NCBI GenBank assembly: GCA_009103225.1
Contig: RHPI01000772.1
Span: forward strand, 635,457 to 699,456
Reading direction: 5' to 3'
DNA from: Chlorokybus atmophyticus
Taxonomy: Eukaryota > Streptophyta > Chlorokybophyceae > Chlorokybales > Chlorokybaceae
DNA: 64,000 bases
A program made the position numbers and the translations under genes. The notes below the pieces were generated by a model that was given only the letters and a program-made list of their open reading frames with translations, was not told where the DNA came from and searched no databases. Of this stretch, positions 1-12,142 are shown in pieces. How positions within the stretch are numbered: position 1 is the first letter of the stretch; each line of letters begins with the position of its first letter.

Positions 1-1352
1 CGCCCAGGCCACGGCCGCGTTTGCGTAGTGGACGGCGATCGAGAGCCACCAGGGACGGGGGATACTGCGATGGAGACAGTGTGTGGGTGTGGGTAGGAGT
101 GGGTGGGTGGTTGGCAATGCAGAAGAAGCTGCATGCTCCACATTGAGCGACAATAACCAACAGTTTGTCCTTACTCTGCGCCTTCGACGGGTGCGCGCAG
201 GGCGACATGCAGGACAGCGTTCATGACGGTGACGACGTTGGCCACGCCGAACGCCGCGCACGCCATCACGTTCGTGAACTTGTGCAGACCCCTCAACTGC
301 AATTGCATACGAGTACACAACACACATGATTTTGTTGTGCGTCGGCTGGTTTCTTGTTAATGGCATGCACATGTACACGAGTGCGCACACACGTGTGATA
401 GATACGCATACATGAAAACGGCGCACAAGTTGTACACAAGTATAGCATGCATGTGCGAACCCGACAGCAACATGATATGAGGGCAACAGTCACAACTTTC
501 TCTCACCTTGGGTGCCATCTGACAGAGCACGCAGAAGAACAGCACCATGACTTGGAACGACATCCCCCAATAAGTCAAGTACTGCGCACTTACACGCACA
601 CACATACGCACAGACGGACGGGCACGTAGTCAGCAACAGTCTTTTCGAGACAAAGAGAGAAGGAGGAGTTATGATCTCTAACACCAACAATGACAATTAT
701 TGAGTTTGTTAATTTCAAGTACTACTCTCACCCTTGTGAACCATCCATAGCCCCTGGCGCCAGGAAGCCTCTGCGCGTCCTTGCTGAAATGCCAGCACCA
801 TACATACAGATACCTGCCCCATGCCCACCCACCCACATTTGAGCGCATTTTCTGTTGTTCCTACAAAACTTTTTGCAAGCATTATCACACTCGTCATTAG
901 CATCTGATGTACGTATATGCTCCGGTTTAAGAAAAGGGTTTGGTTGGTTTTGTGCAGCCAAAAGTGAATAAAGCATGGCCATGATGGCAAAGGGAAAGCG
1001 CTAATGATGCCAACAATAGTGGCAAAAGCAGGGCAAGGTTTCGCTGGCGTTTTTCCCTGCCCTGTTTTCACGCCTCGACAAGCAATGGCAATGAACCAAA
1101 CGACATAGCCTACAATACAGCTCAAGGTATGGACAAGATGAGAAACAGACCAAGCATCAGAACAACCCTCGCTGATGTTTGGCAATACGCATTGTGCATT
1201 GGTCATTACGCAAAGAAGCTGGTGAGGTAGAAAGCGAAAGTCCCCAAGCTGGAAGCAGCAGGCTCTGCTGCTGCCGTTGACCGTCCATGCCCATCAACAC
1301 CACCTCCACCTTGTCCTCCTCCTCCTCCTGCGCCGCCTCTCCGCTTCGCCAT
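1..1352 (-). CDS. AIG1/FAR-17a-like multipass membrane hydrolase, 3' end outside window
   Basis: I read five exons on the minus strand: 1352-1210, 783-732, 581-507, 296-175 and 64 down to the window edge. All junctions are GT-AG and the phases agree, giving about 152 residues before the sequence runs out. The start is the ATG at 1352, which opens a Gly/Ala-rich stretch followed by a hydrophobic segment. Next comes GWFTRYLTYWGMSFQVM (about 62-78), a second membrane segment, then WWLSIAVHYANAAVAW near 136-151. The order and spacing resemble the AIG1/androgen-dependent TFPI-regulating family. Those are ER-type membrane threonine hydrolases acting on fatty acid esters of hydroxy fatty acids; their catalytic Thr follows the first loop and their His lies in a WLNHxMHT-like segment. 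Thr68 and His143 here sit in matching places. The family assignment is by motif resemblance only. Another small multipass family is possible because the C-terminal third is missing. Confidence 0.6.
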
Positions 1353-2571
1353 TGGAGACAAGGAGACGTCACGCAGAGTGTGAACAAGAAGCAGCAGCGT
1401 TACTACTACGCTGTGAGGGGGCATTGGTGTATGCCTAAGTATACACCACTCAGTATGGTGGGCGGCTGAGTGGTGCTCATTGCGGTTTGCAGATGCCAAA
1501 TCAGACAAAAACAAGCAGGCTGCACCATGCACCATGCAGTGATTCACAGGTTGGTTATGCCGTTGGTGGCTGCTGCTGCCTCTTGGTGCACGACATTTGC
1601 ATAGCACATAGGGCACTTAGTGTGCTGCAGATAAGGTGAAGGCCTCGGGTGTAATAGTGTTTGCTTCATCAAGCTGGCTTGTTTCACTATACTGTGTTTA
1701 CGCACTGAGCATGTGTGTAGCTTAGGATGACTGCAATGTATACCCTATGCATGGCATGCAATGCGTTCAGGGACACGTGCAGGTTGCCAAGTCGGACTGT
1801 ACTTTGGGTTGTCCATTGATCAAATCCATTTATTCTAGATGCATGTGTATGAAGGATGTGTGCATCCCACAGGCGTCCATGCGAGCACTCTCTACGATGT
1901 GCGCAGCATATGCTCACTGTGGTTCCAGGTTGCAGGTGTTGTGTTGCAAGTGAGGTATATCTCAGCCAAGTATGCGGCGCAGCTAGTACTCGTTGCTGCG
2001 GATGCATGCATCAGTGGCAGCTGCACAATGCGTGTCCGCGCATGCACGCACATGCACACTGCATATGTATGTGCGCGTGTTGAGTGCGTGCGCGCGCGTA
2101 GGTGTGCTTCACAACCACGGCAATAGCATCGTGTTGCCATGCGTATCGAGCCCATGCACACGCAGCAAGAGCACATGGCTTGATTCTCTTAGCCGTGGAC
2201 CTTTTTTGCAAAGTTGTAAAATGCTGCTGCTGCTGCTGCTGCTGTGCGTCGCATGCATGTGTGTTGGCTGTGTGGGCTGTGTGGGTGTGGCTGTGGATGT
2301 GATTGTTTGAACCGACACATCACCATGGATGAGGGTAAGCTGGTGTGGGTGAGTAATGAGCGTAGCACTTCATGACATAACACGAGCTTGGGCCAGCTCG
2401 ACTGCATGAGCACGCCATAGCATTGCACTCCTTTGTGATAACATGTGGAATGTAACAGATGATACACAACCATCACATCAGGATGCAACAGGATGCAACA
2501 CCAAAAACCAAATAGCATCTGCCAATGCTGACATGCTGCTCTGTCATTGTACCAACGCACAGCATACCACA
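1353..2571. other. Intergenic spacer with simple repeats
   Basis: No supportable gene. The spacer holds alternating purine-pyrimidine DNA of the GCATGC/ACGCAC kind (about 2030-2100), a short (GCT)n tract at about 2223-2243, and TGTGGGC-type repeats (about 2265-2305). The open frames here are low-complexity and lack splice-phase support. Confidence 0.6.
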
Positions 2572-5154
2572 TCAACTCACTGCGTCCGAACCCATCGTCT
2601 CCACCCCCTCTTGCTGCTGCTCTTCGCTCGTGTCCCCCACATTCACCACATGCGGGTGCTTCGCGCAGAATAGCCTCTTCAGATGCGCCACGGTGACAGA
2701 CACTTGCCCGTAACTGACCAATTGTTTCACTGGTGTCGGCAGCAGAGTCAGCAGCCTTGCGAGCAGCTTTCCCGGCTTGAGAGCAGTCATATAAGCCCAA
2801 AAGGCTGGAATATCATCAATGGTACTCTCGAGTGCGTCGTCCATAATGGAGGAGAGACTGGTGAGGTCAGTGCTTGTGTCTGTTGTTGTCGTGGATGTGT
2901 ACTCCTGGATGAGTGCGAGCTCGGTCGCGCTCAACAGCTCGTCGGACATTTGCAGAAGGTCCCAGTCATATGGCAAACCCGCATCAATGGCCTCGGAGAG
3001 GTAGCCGTGCACCGTGTTGACGCGGATGCGCCTCACATCTACACATGCACACAATCAGATTCATCGTTGTCACCAACATGATCAATATCATCATCATTGC
3101 CACCACCATCACGAACCTGCAATGACTTCAGCACGGTACTTGCATTCGTTATGCAGGCGGTGGACCTCCAGCTTTGCTGGTTGCAGGTATGTGCTAGTCG
3201 AGCAGATGTTTACGCAAGGATTACTGTTGGTGTTGCTGTTGCTGGTGTTAGTGTTGGTGGTGGTTGTGTTGGTGTTGGTATCGTCATTGTCGTTGTTGCC
3301 GTTAATTGCTGCAGGGTGGATGGCACTGGTATGCAAGTTTGCGCACGCCGTCAATGCTTTGCGTGTTCTAGCTTCAGTGTTCTCAGCTGCGATTGCAAAC
3401 TGGAGCTCGAGACAGTGCGCCGGCGTATGTATCTCTGGCAGCTGCGACAACTCCTGTGTGCAGTGATGCAACATGCAAGCTTTTAGTGTTAAGCGACTTG
3501 TTTTGCTGAGTTGGGTTACAGATAATAGGTTGGTCTATTACCTTGTAGAGGAGGAGTGAAGTCCAGGCGTCCACCGCCGCATATTGCTGCTGCTCGCGCG
3601 ACAATGGAAGAGCTTCCCAGTTGCACATCCTAGAGGTTTTGTCCACCTGTACAACATGTATGCAAGGAGCGAGCAAGCAGACAATGAGACCAGCAGTTGC
3701 ACACAACCAAACCAGCACCACAGAAACAAGAATGCAAATAAGCAATCACGCACATGCACACCCACATGAAACCACCATTCCCCTCTCCACACATGCGCAC
3801 GTGCACGCATACGCATGAACAGTCAAGAAACGTGGACACAGTCCTTTCAGTTGTCTCACCTGTGCGCAGAGGATTTCCCTAGCGAGCGCATCCAAACCCC
3901 ATCTAGCAGACTTGTGCCTATCCAAGCGCCTGCGCGCATAATCTGCCAACTCGCAGACTGCCGCCACCTGTACATGACGCCAAGTGAAGACATGACATCT
4001 ATCACCATGAATCGCACATCATTGAACCAGGACTGACCTGAACGTTGTAGTCTCTATAGAGCTTGTGCGCGTCATTGATCGCTTTGACCCCAACCTTAAG
4101 CACAGGGGATGTCTCCAGGAATGTTCTCAGGTCTTTGGGCACTCCGCAATGCGTGAGGTGGAAGAGGTAGCATACTGGCACCGAGCGCAGCGGACTATGC
4201 TGCTGCTGGTTGAGGCAAATTTGCAGCAGCGCTGCTCTGGGCTGCTCACCTGTATGTTAATGGCACTGTCATACTTACCGTTTCTGGTGTTTGCAATGTG
4301 CAGTTGGATACAAGTACATGTGTTGGTGCACGTGTACTTTTGTGTGTGCGCGTATTTAAGTGCTCGTACGTATGTTTGTGTTTGTGCGTGTGGATGTGCT
4401 TGTATGTCAAGTCCCGGTAGTCTATGCATGCATACCTCGTTGGTATGTGACGCACCATTCAATGTCAAAGCCTACTGCTTCCGCATGCTTTACTTCCGTC
4501 AAGAGCTCTGCTGCCAGTTCAGAAGCCTCGCTCGCAGTTTGCGCGTACGCAATCTTCCCATTGAACCTTCCAACGGAACCATCATGTCATAACCATAGAG
4601 AGACAGCATCCAATTTTCACGTTTGCATGCAACGTCTAGACCCTGATAAGCCCAAGTGCTTCAGTTTGGCACCTGATGAAAGGGAGTGAGCATGCGGGAG
4701 GCAGTTTCTGTTCGAGCAGCTGTTTCAGCCCCGCTGACAGCTGTCGCTTTGGAGGAGGCGGCGGCTTGACGACGATGACGTTGGTGACGTCCTTGATGAC
4801 CTGCCTTCTGTGGTCGTTGTTGTCTTCCTGCTGCTCCTCAGTTCTGCGCTTGCGCTGCAGCGCATTTTCCACCTTCGCCGCCTCCGCCTCCGCAGCCAGC
4901 AGCGCCGCCTCTAGCTCCGCCAGCTCCTCATCGACAAGCACCTCAACCTCCGGCGCCTGGCAGGCATGGCACAGTCATTAGCCGCTGTATGGTAGGAGCA
5001 GCATTGTCCAGGCCACAACCACCAGGCTACGCCAAGCCACAACCAATGCTAACTCTAGAGCAGGCCTCACCAGGCCACACCAGGCCACAATGCGGCACGC
5101 AGGTAGTACTGTCGCAGTGAACAGGGTAAGAAGGCATGCATAGCAACCCACCAT
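2572..5154 (-). CDS. WRN-type 3'-5' exonuclease with C-terminal helix-turn-helix region
   Basis: The exons, in order, are 5154-5071 (tentative first), 4956-4673, 4566-4436, 4249-4038, 3967-3860, 3646-3542, 3453-3117 and 3038-2572 (stop). Phases close throughout, giving about 575 residues. After an acidic Ala/Glu-rich helix comes a DnaQ-like 3'-5' exonuclease domain of the Werner/RNase D type. Exo I is VGFDIEW (Asp and Glu near 157-159). Exo II is the segment LKVGVKAINDAHKLYRDY. Exo III is YAAVDAWTSLLLY, the DEDDy form. The segment CYLFHLTHCGVPKDLR is typical of this group. A Asn/Thr-rich tract follows, then a C-terminal region (VNTVHGYLSEAIDAGLPYDW) resembling the HTH_40 domain found at the end of WRN-like proteins. 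No helicase motifs lie between them. Likely roles are trimming DNA ends or repair in nucleus or organelle. The first exon, with a hydrophobic start, is uncertain. Confidence 0.85.
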
Positions 5155-6544
5155 GTGAGCATGGTCAATAGCGGCAACGTGGTGGAGGCGGCGGCAGTGG
5201 CGTAGGTCAGTGCGAGGTTTTTCCCGCCAAAGCCGTTGAAGGGGTTAACATAAACTTGAAGCTGAGCGCGCCACGAGCAGTGCCATCGATTCAGCTATGA
5301 ATTAAATGTTGAAGCGATGCCAAGCCTTCAATCCAATGTAGACAAGAAAACCTTGCAAATTCTGCATTGGCAAACCCGCTTTTACAATGATTGTCACAAA
5401 TTTTTGGTGCCATGGCAGGATGGTCTTGGAAGTCTACACAGCAGCGTTATAAGCACACCAATTTAACCGCCCCCTCNNNNNNNNNNNNNNNNNNNNNNNN
5501 NNNNNNNNNNNNNNNNNNNNNNNNNNNNNNNNNNNNNNNNNNNNNNNNNNNNNNNNNNNNNNNNNNNNNNNNNNNNNNNNNNNNNNNNNNNNNNNNNNNN
5601 NNNNNNNNNNNNNNNNNNNNNNNNNNNNNNNNNNNNNNNNNNNNNNNNNNNNNNNNNNNNNNNNNNNNNNNNNNNNNNNNNNNNNNNNNNNNNNNNNNNN
5701 NNNNNNNNNNNNNNNNNNNNNNNNNNNNNNNNNNNNNNNNNNNNNNNNNNNNNNNNNNNNNNNNNNNNNNNNNNNNNNNNNNNNNNNNNNNNNNNNNNNN
5801 NNNNNNNNNNNNNNNNNNNNNNNNNNNNNNNNNNNNNNNNNNNNNNNNNNNNNNNNNNNNNNNNNNNNNNNNNNNNNNNNNNNNNNNNNNNNNNNNNNNN
5901 NNNNNNNNNNNNNNNNNNNNNNNNNNNNNNNNNNNNNNNNNNNNNNNNNNNNNNNNNNCCTCGCCCCCTCCTCTCTTTTTATTTTGAATTTGAAACAGTT
6001 AGGTTCAAAATGTTGTGCATGCCATGAACAAACGTCTGAACGTTGCCACTGACGTACGTCAGTTGATTGAGCTATGCATGTGTGCTTGACCTTGTAGTGC
6101 AAAATATTTCTCAACTCGCACTACAACGTGAGGACCATTTGTGCTATTGAGACTCATGCATGCGTGCGCGTTTGTTGGTTGACTCGACAATTGTACGTGT
6201 TAACTATTGCTTTATTTAATATGTAATCATTTTTCTACCTCTGTTAAACACACTTGCAATGCATGATAATATCGTGCGCTTAGATGCGTAAAAGATGTAG
6301 GTATGGATCATCACTTATATGCTGATTTCAACTTGTTGACAACATAAACTGAGACTTACATTACATTAGCCATTGGCGTTATTACTTGCAGAGAAACATT
6401 TGTACGTTAGCAAAATGCATGATTGTACATTCAAATTTATGTGCAACAAGTTGTAACACACATATGCTACACATAGCTTTTACAAGAATGACACATGACT
6501 TATGGTTAGTATCTCGACATCATGTCATCAACGAGGTCGAAGTA

Positions 6545-6588
6545 CATGTAAAAATCACCGCATCGCATGATGCGGTGATTTTAACATG
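6545..6588. repeat. Inverted repeat, 20-bp arms with 4-nt loop
   Basis: The left arm 6545-6564 and right arm 6569-6588 are reverse complements except for one A/T position. They are separated by GCAT. The core arm reads AAAATCACCGCATC. There is no T-run or coding context to make it a bacterial-type terminator. Confidence 0.85.
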
Positions 6589-6775
6589 CAAATTGCAATG
6601 GCAACTGGTAGATTTTCTTGCGCAATACTTGGGGTATACACGTCTTTTGCAGATGGGTTTTATTGACGTAATTCAGATTTGACTACAGCAATATGCAATT
6701 CTTTTATGATTGGTGCAAACGTTAAACTGAGCATAACCTCGCGTTAACCTCACGTATCCATATGTGATGATGCGA

Positions 6776-6885
<110 letters not shown>

Positions 6886-7115
6886 CAGCTGCCGCAGCAT
6901 GCAGATAGCCCGGAGAAGCCATGAATGCAACCTATGGCCCATTCACACATCATCTGCAAAACCATAGATTCCACGTCGGCTCTGAGTTAGGCCGAGCTGC
7001 AATCATTATTCGTCGATTGGGCCCGTTTGATGGCTGGGGGTGGCGGCGAGGTCGGTGCGGGCGTGGCTGGCGATGTAGGCGGCGGCGGAGTGGATGTTAC
7101 AAAGAGTGGTTCAGC

Positions 7116-10100
7116 ATGGTGAAGTTTGGCAAGACGCTGAGAGTGCAGCAGGTGCCTGAGTGGGCCAAGGCCTACGTGGACTATGTCGGGCTCAAGACCC
7201 TGCTGCGGGCGGCCAAGCGGGTGAGTGCGTTAAGCTTGATTGCGAAGCATGCGCACAGCTTTGCCACTTGCAGTCGGCTAGGTCTTCTGGTTTTAAACGC
7301 AGCAAACCCGCTGAAACGGCAGTTTGCAGCGTCCGGAAGTTTCGAGCATCCGCTTGCTGCATGTCAGCTGCTTCACGGTGTCGGGTGTTGTGTTGGCAGC
7401 AAGATACAAGCTGTGCATGTCAAGTGCATGTCATGTCAGCTTGATGATCAGCTGTTTGCTTGCTTGCTGGATTGATTGAGGAAGTGCTGTTCAGGCTGCA
7501 CGTCAAGAAGTGGACGTGCGGAACCTCAGCTCTGGTTTGTCTCTCACTAGCATCCCAACCAACCTGCCCGCAGCTCAAGCTTTGGCTCTGATTGCGTCAC
7601 CTCATAGCGCTAAGACAAATCCCGGCTGGAAGATCCAACGAGCACCTTCAGTTGTGGACATTGTGGTAAGTGTGTTCAGTTGGCAGTCACGCGCATGCTT
7701 GCAGACGAACAAGGCAGAGTCGTGTGTGACCCGACAAACAATATAACATGGGATGGGGTGTAAGACTGGGTGGGAAAACACACGCGCATGAATATGCGCT
7801 TTTACACACACGCACATATGCATGTATGCAGACACGTGCGCATGCATCACACTGGCGGCAGCTGAACGTTTCCGTAAGCACACTTTTTCTTCGCTGTCAG
7901 GGTGAGTGGGTTGGGTAATCATGTCTCTTTTGGCAGGTGCTGCAAGTGAAGGGTGCAGATGGCAAGCCAGACGATGTCATCTACCAAACTCAAGTGTCCG
8001 AGCGGTTGCCAGCGTACCGAGAAGAGTCTGCGTTCTTTGCTAAGCTGGACCAAGAGCTCAACATGGTCAACGCCTTCTTTGCGAAGGAGGAGAAGGAGCT
8101 CGTGCAGCGCTTTGAGGACCTTATTGAGCAGCTACGGCGTCTCAAGGAGCTCGCTGCGGGCGAGGTCAGTGATATTGCGGTCATCATTGTGGTGCATGCA
8201 TGCACAATCCTGTTGTTCTTGTCAGCATATGCCTGGCAGCCTACCTGGCAAGGGCATGCGCGCGTTCAGTATACGTATAAGTATGGTGTTGAGCACACTT
8301 TCTGCAGTCTGTCTGGTACACTGTTGGCGTTAAACTATAGCCTGCATGGCGCTGAATGGCGTGCATGCGTGTGCATGTTTACCTTTGCAATACCTTTGCA
8401 AATAGTACAGCAATTTGTGTATCGTACACAGTGAGTTGCAGCAGTCTGTGATGCCAGTTTTAGGTCTTGCACCTTGGCCCTTGCAGCTCTTGCTTGCAAT
8501 TGCATCCCGTTGCATTGTAGACAGTGTACACTACAAACGCAGGATACGCGTGCTTTCCCGGAGCAAGTCGATGCATCCGCTGCGGCAGCAGAGGCCGCGG
8601 CGGCGGCAGCCATCAAGAAGCTGCCAAGGAAGGATCCCGGTAGCGATGACGAAGATGATGAAGCCGTGTACCGACCTCGCATTGATAACAATAAAGCGGG
8701 TAAGGAAGGCGAGATCCAACCTGGAGAAGTGGACCGCTTGGTTGGTCGGTCCAATCAATCTGAGAGTGAAGACGTTGAGAATGTGAAGTGCGCTGAACAG
8801 CAGTCTGCTCGTGATGTCTCTGTCACCTTGCAACACAGCAGCTCCGGAGAAGCCTCTACTTCAAATCGCAAGGATGGTGCTGCAGAGCGCTCCGGTAGGG
8901 TGCACCACGCCACTGCATTACTTTGTGTGCGCATGCATGCTTGTGTGTGTGCACGCACGTATGTGCGTATGCCAGTGCGTGCGTGTGATCATTGGTTTAT
9001 TAAACCAGGTCGCAAGATCGCCAATGCGAGCAAGGTGGCGGGCTTCAACATACTCGAGGGTGTGAAGGCCGCTTTCGAAGCGCGTTCAGAGCCATCAGTG
9101 AAGCTAAAGCGTGCTCGGGAGCAGCTGAAGATGGCCTTCAGAGAGCTCTATCGCGCGCTGGAGTTCCTTAAAAACTACTCCTCACTCAATGCACTCGCTT
9201 TCGGTAAGATCTTGAAGAAGCACGACAAGGTCATGCAGTGCCAGACATGGAAGGTTTACATGGCAGCTGTCAACTCGTCTCACTTTCAGGTACACTCAAC
9301 TACAACGAAAGTGTTCACGATGAGCTGCCGTATCCCATTCGCTTTGACTGGTGTTCACTTACATGCATGTGTGCGTGTTGTAGGATTTGCGCCTCATCAA
9401 GCGCATGCTGACCTCTATCGAGTCCGACTTTGCCACTCGCTTTACGCACGGCAAGCGCAAGAAGGCCATGCAGACGTTGAGGCCAACCGGTCGCAAAACA
9501 CACCACGCCACAACATTCTTTCTAGGTTTGTGAGTTGTAAAACTGACATGTCACACATCCAGGTGTTGGTAAGGCGTTGACACTCGGACATGCTGCGCAG
9601 GTGCATTTGTGGGCTTCGAGGTATGTTTGGTTGTTGTGCTACTGGTCATCATATATGCCAATAGGGGCTTTGCCGGCGGCCCGAACTACACGACCACGGT
9701 GTTTCCCTTCTATCGCGCGGGGTTGCTGCTTATGCTGCACGGCTACCTGTATGGTGGGGTGCTGCTGCTGTTCAAGCATTTCCGCATCAACTACCCTTTC
9801 ATATTTGACTTCGCACCCGGCACGGATCTCAAGCCAGTTGAGGTGGGACACAACAACCATGAGACAACAAGCAAGCTTTGCACATGCATAGGTTACAATA
9901 AGTGGTAGCAACAAAGGCATTCAAACGCTGCTAAGACAGTACTGCCATTGTTGTTGTGAATGCGTTGTGTGTGCATCTAGCACATATTTTTGTGCGCCTA
10001 GCACAGCATTGTGTCGGATAGATGCTCAGCATGTGCTTTGCGCCTGTGGGTGCAGGTGCTGGCAATTGCGGCTGCACTCACCACACCATTGTTGGGAGGA

Positions 10101-11660
10101 CAGGCGCTGCAGCTGCTGATTGCCACCGGTTCATCTGAACTATCTGGCTATCTACTTGTCGACATCATTCCTATGGTTCTTGCTGTGGTGAGACAGCTTT
10201 CACGTTGTGCTGAGACAATGCATGACTACGGTGGATGACTGGCTCCAATGGCATGTTGACAAATTTGCGTGCATGCGTGTCAGGCTTTCCTTGCTGTGCT
10301 CTTCTGCCCGTTCAACATCCTCTACCGTTCCTCACGCAAGTTCTTCCTCTCCACGCTCGTGCGGCTCATGTGCGCTCCCTTCATCAGTGTCAAACTGCCT
10401 GACTTTTTCCTGGGTGACCAGCTCACCAGTCAAGTAAGGCTCTATTGCAGCAGAAGCACAGGTCAACATATCAGTGAGAACACCTCGAACACCAACACCA
10501 AATTACTGCCTCGCAGGTTAGGTATTTCTATGACATGCAGTTTGCTGCGTGCTACTACATATCAGGATCTTGGCAGCGCCGCGACAGCCAGTACTGCCGA
10601 TCGAATGCGGTTTATATTAACAGCAGCTATGTTGTTGGTTGCGCGCCCTATGCGTGGCGACTGTTGCAGGTAACAAACTTTGTATGCACATCACCGAACC
10701 GCACTACTACATAACTGTCATGAGTGTGACTCTAGATCTCCTGTTGAATGCCAGTGCTTGCGGAGGTTCCGAGATGAGGATTCTGGCAAGCAGCTGGTCA
10801 ATGCCGGGAAGTATCTGCTTGCCATGCTTGTCATTGGGAGCAGCCTACTCTTCCAGCGTGAGCGCACGACTCTCTGGACCGTTTTATACATTGCCATATC
10901 GGTCATCGCTACAGCGTATAGCACGTACTGGGACATCACTCAGGTAGGTGCTTGCGTGCGTGCGTGCGTGCGTCTGGTGTGGCATGCACATATGCATGCG
11001 CGTATGTGCGGGTCATTTTTGTTATCCGTACTCAACATGTTGTTGGCGCTGTCTGCATACAGGATTGGGGTTTGTTGCAGAGGCACTCTGTGCATCCATG
11101 GCTTAGAGACGAGTTGATACTCCCGCCAGCCGCGCATTGGGTCTACTTTGTGGCCATTGTAGTAAACCTCATGCTTAGACTGGTGTGGACTACTTCGATC
11201 GTGCCCAGCACGCAACTGGGTGCTGCTATTAACTACGATGTACGCATTCAGTGCATTGCACCTGGACTGTAGTGCAATGGCACTGATGCAGGTGGTTCAT
11301 GTGTCACACTGCCTGCGTTGTTTGCTCACATTCTTTGCTGCAAATGTTGCTTGCAGGTTCTGGTTCTACTGTTTGCAGCGCTGGAAGTAATCCGTCGCTC
11401 CATGTGGAACTTTTTCAGGTTGGTCCACGGGCGCATGTGTCACGCAATCACAAGCCTGTGCATGCCGTTGCATGGACAGGCTTGTGTTTCTGATTAGCAA
11501 CAGGCTGCATGGGAAAGTCAACTGGTCTCTTGTATGCCGACACAATTGTTGTCTGGCGTGCAGGATAGAAAATGAACATCTGACCAATGTTGGCAAGTTC
11601 CGTGCGGTTAAACAAATACCTTTACCATTCGATATGGACAACTCCAGCGATGAGCAGTGA
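7116..11660 (+). CDS. PHO1: SPX-EXS phosphate exporter (PHO1/XPR1 type), complete
   Basis: I place fourteen exons: 7116-7220, 7495-7665, 7937-8164, 8543-8894, 9009-9289, 9384-9525, 9601-9842, 10056-10187, 10284-10433, 10517-10669, 10755-10943, 11063-11239, 11357-11418 and 11564-11660. All phases close, for 826 residues. The start gives [20 protein letters not shown], the classic SPX N-terminus; the upstream in-frame ATG at 6921 reads into repeat-like sequence. The SPX domain (about 1-300, inositol-pyrophosphate sensing in the family) contains an acidic Ala-rich insert and ends in the basic helix LKKHDK. Several membrane spans follow, then the EXS domain with [36 protein letters not shown] and [10 protein letters not shown]. 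The length is usual for PHO1/XPR1 (about 700-850). The expected role is phosphate export across plasma or internal membranes, regulated through SPX. Confidence 0.95.
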
Positions 11661-11909
11661 TGTTTCGCACAGGAGGTGAGCAAGCTGGTGTACATACCAA
11701 GTGGTTGAAAGAGTTCGTGTAGGTACAGGGCTGCAAGTGCTGTTGGCAATCCAAAGAAGTTGCTGCAAACAGTACTGTGGTTTACAGAGCTTTGACAGAC
11801 AAAAGTGTACAGGTTCATTGTCAGACGCTATACCCAATTCCTCGAGCATTGGCTACTTGCTGAGTACATGATACCACCATCAGGGACTGCATGTCTTTAG
11901 GATAAGAAC

Positions 11910-12142
11910 CGGTGTAGTGGTAGGCATGTTTCGCATCACAGCCATGTAGGTAAGCAAACCCAATAACAATATATGCGCACCTCTTCAATAATAAGACATG
12001 CAAAGCTCATGAAGCAAGCAGATTTATACCCCCCCCTTCCCTCTCAACTAAAGGGTAACACGCAGAGTAAGTACAGTGGCATGTTTTGCATCACAGCCTT
12101 ACAGCTATAGGCAAGCAAACCCAATAACAATACATGCGCACC
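11910..12142. repeat. Diverged direct repeat pair
   Basis: Two units of roughly 55-75 bp share GGCATGTTTCGCATCACAGCC-like sequence and AAGCAAACCCAATAACAAT followed by ATGCGCACCT. They lie about 160 bp apart in the same orientation. Confidence 0.7.

Noticed and set aside
5100-5270. Minus-strand frame containing VYVNPFNGFGGKNLALTYA, reminiscent of the VNPFGGKG motif of lipid kinases
   Set aside because: Only one short motif fits, the rest does not match, and it does not join in frame to the exonuclease exons.
10940-11215. Minus-strand frame with [10 protein letters not shown], superficially like the AP2-like family motif
   Set aside because: It is antisense to EXS-domain exons of the phosphate exporter, whose plus-strand frame is clearly coding.
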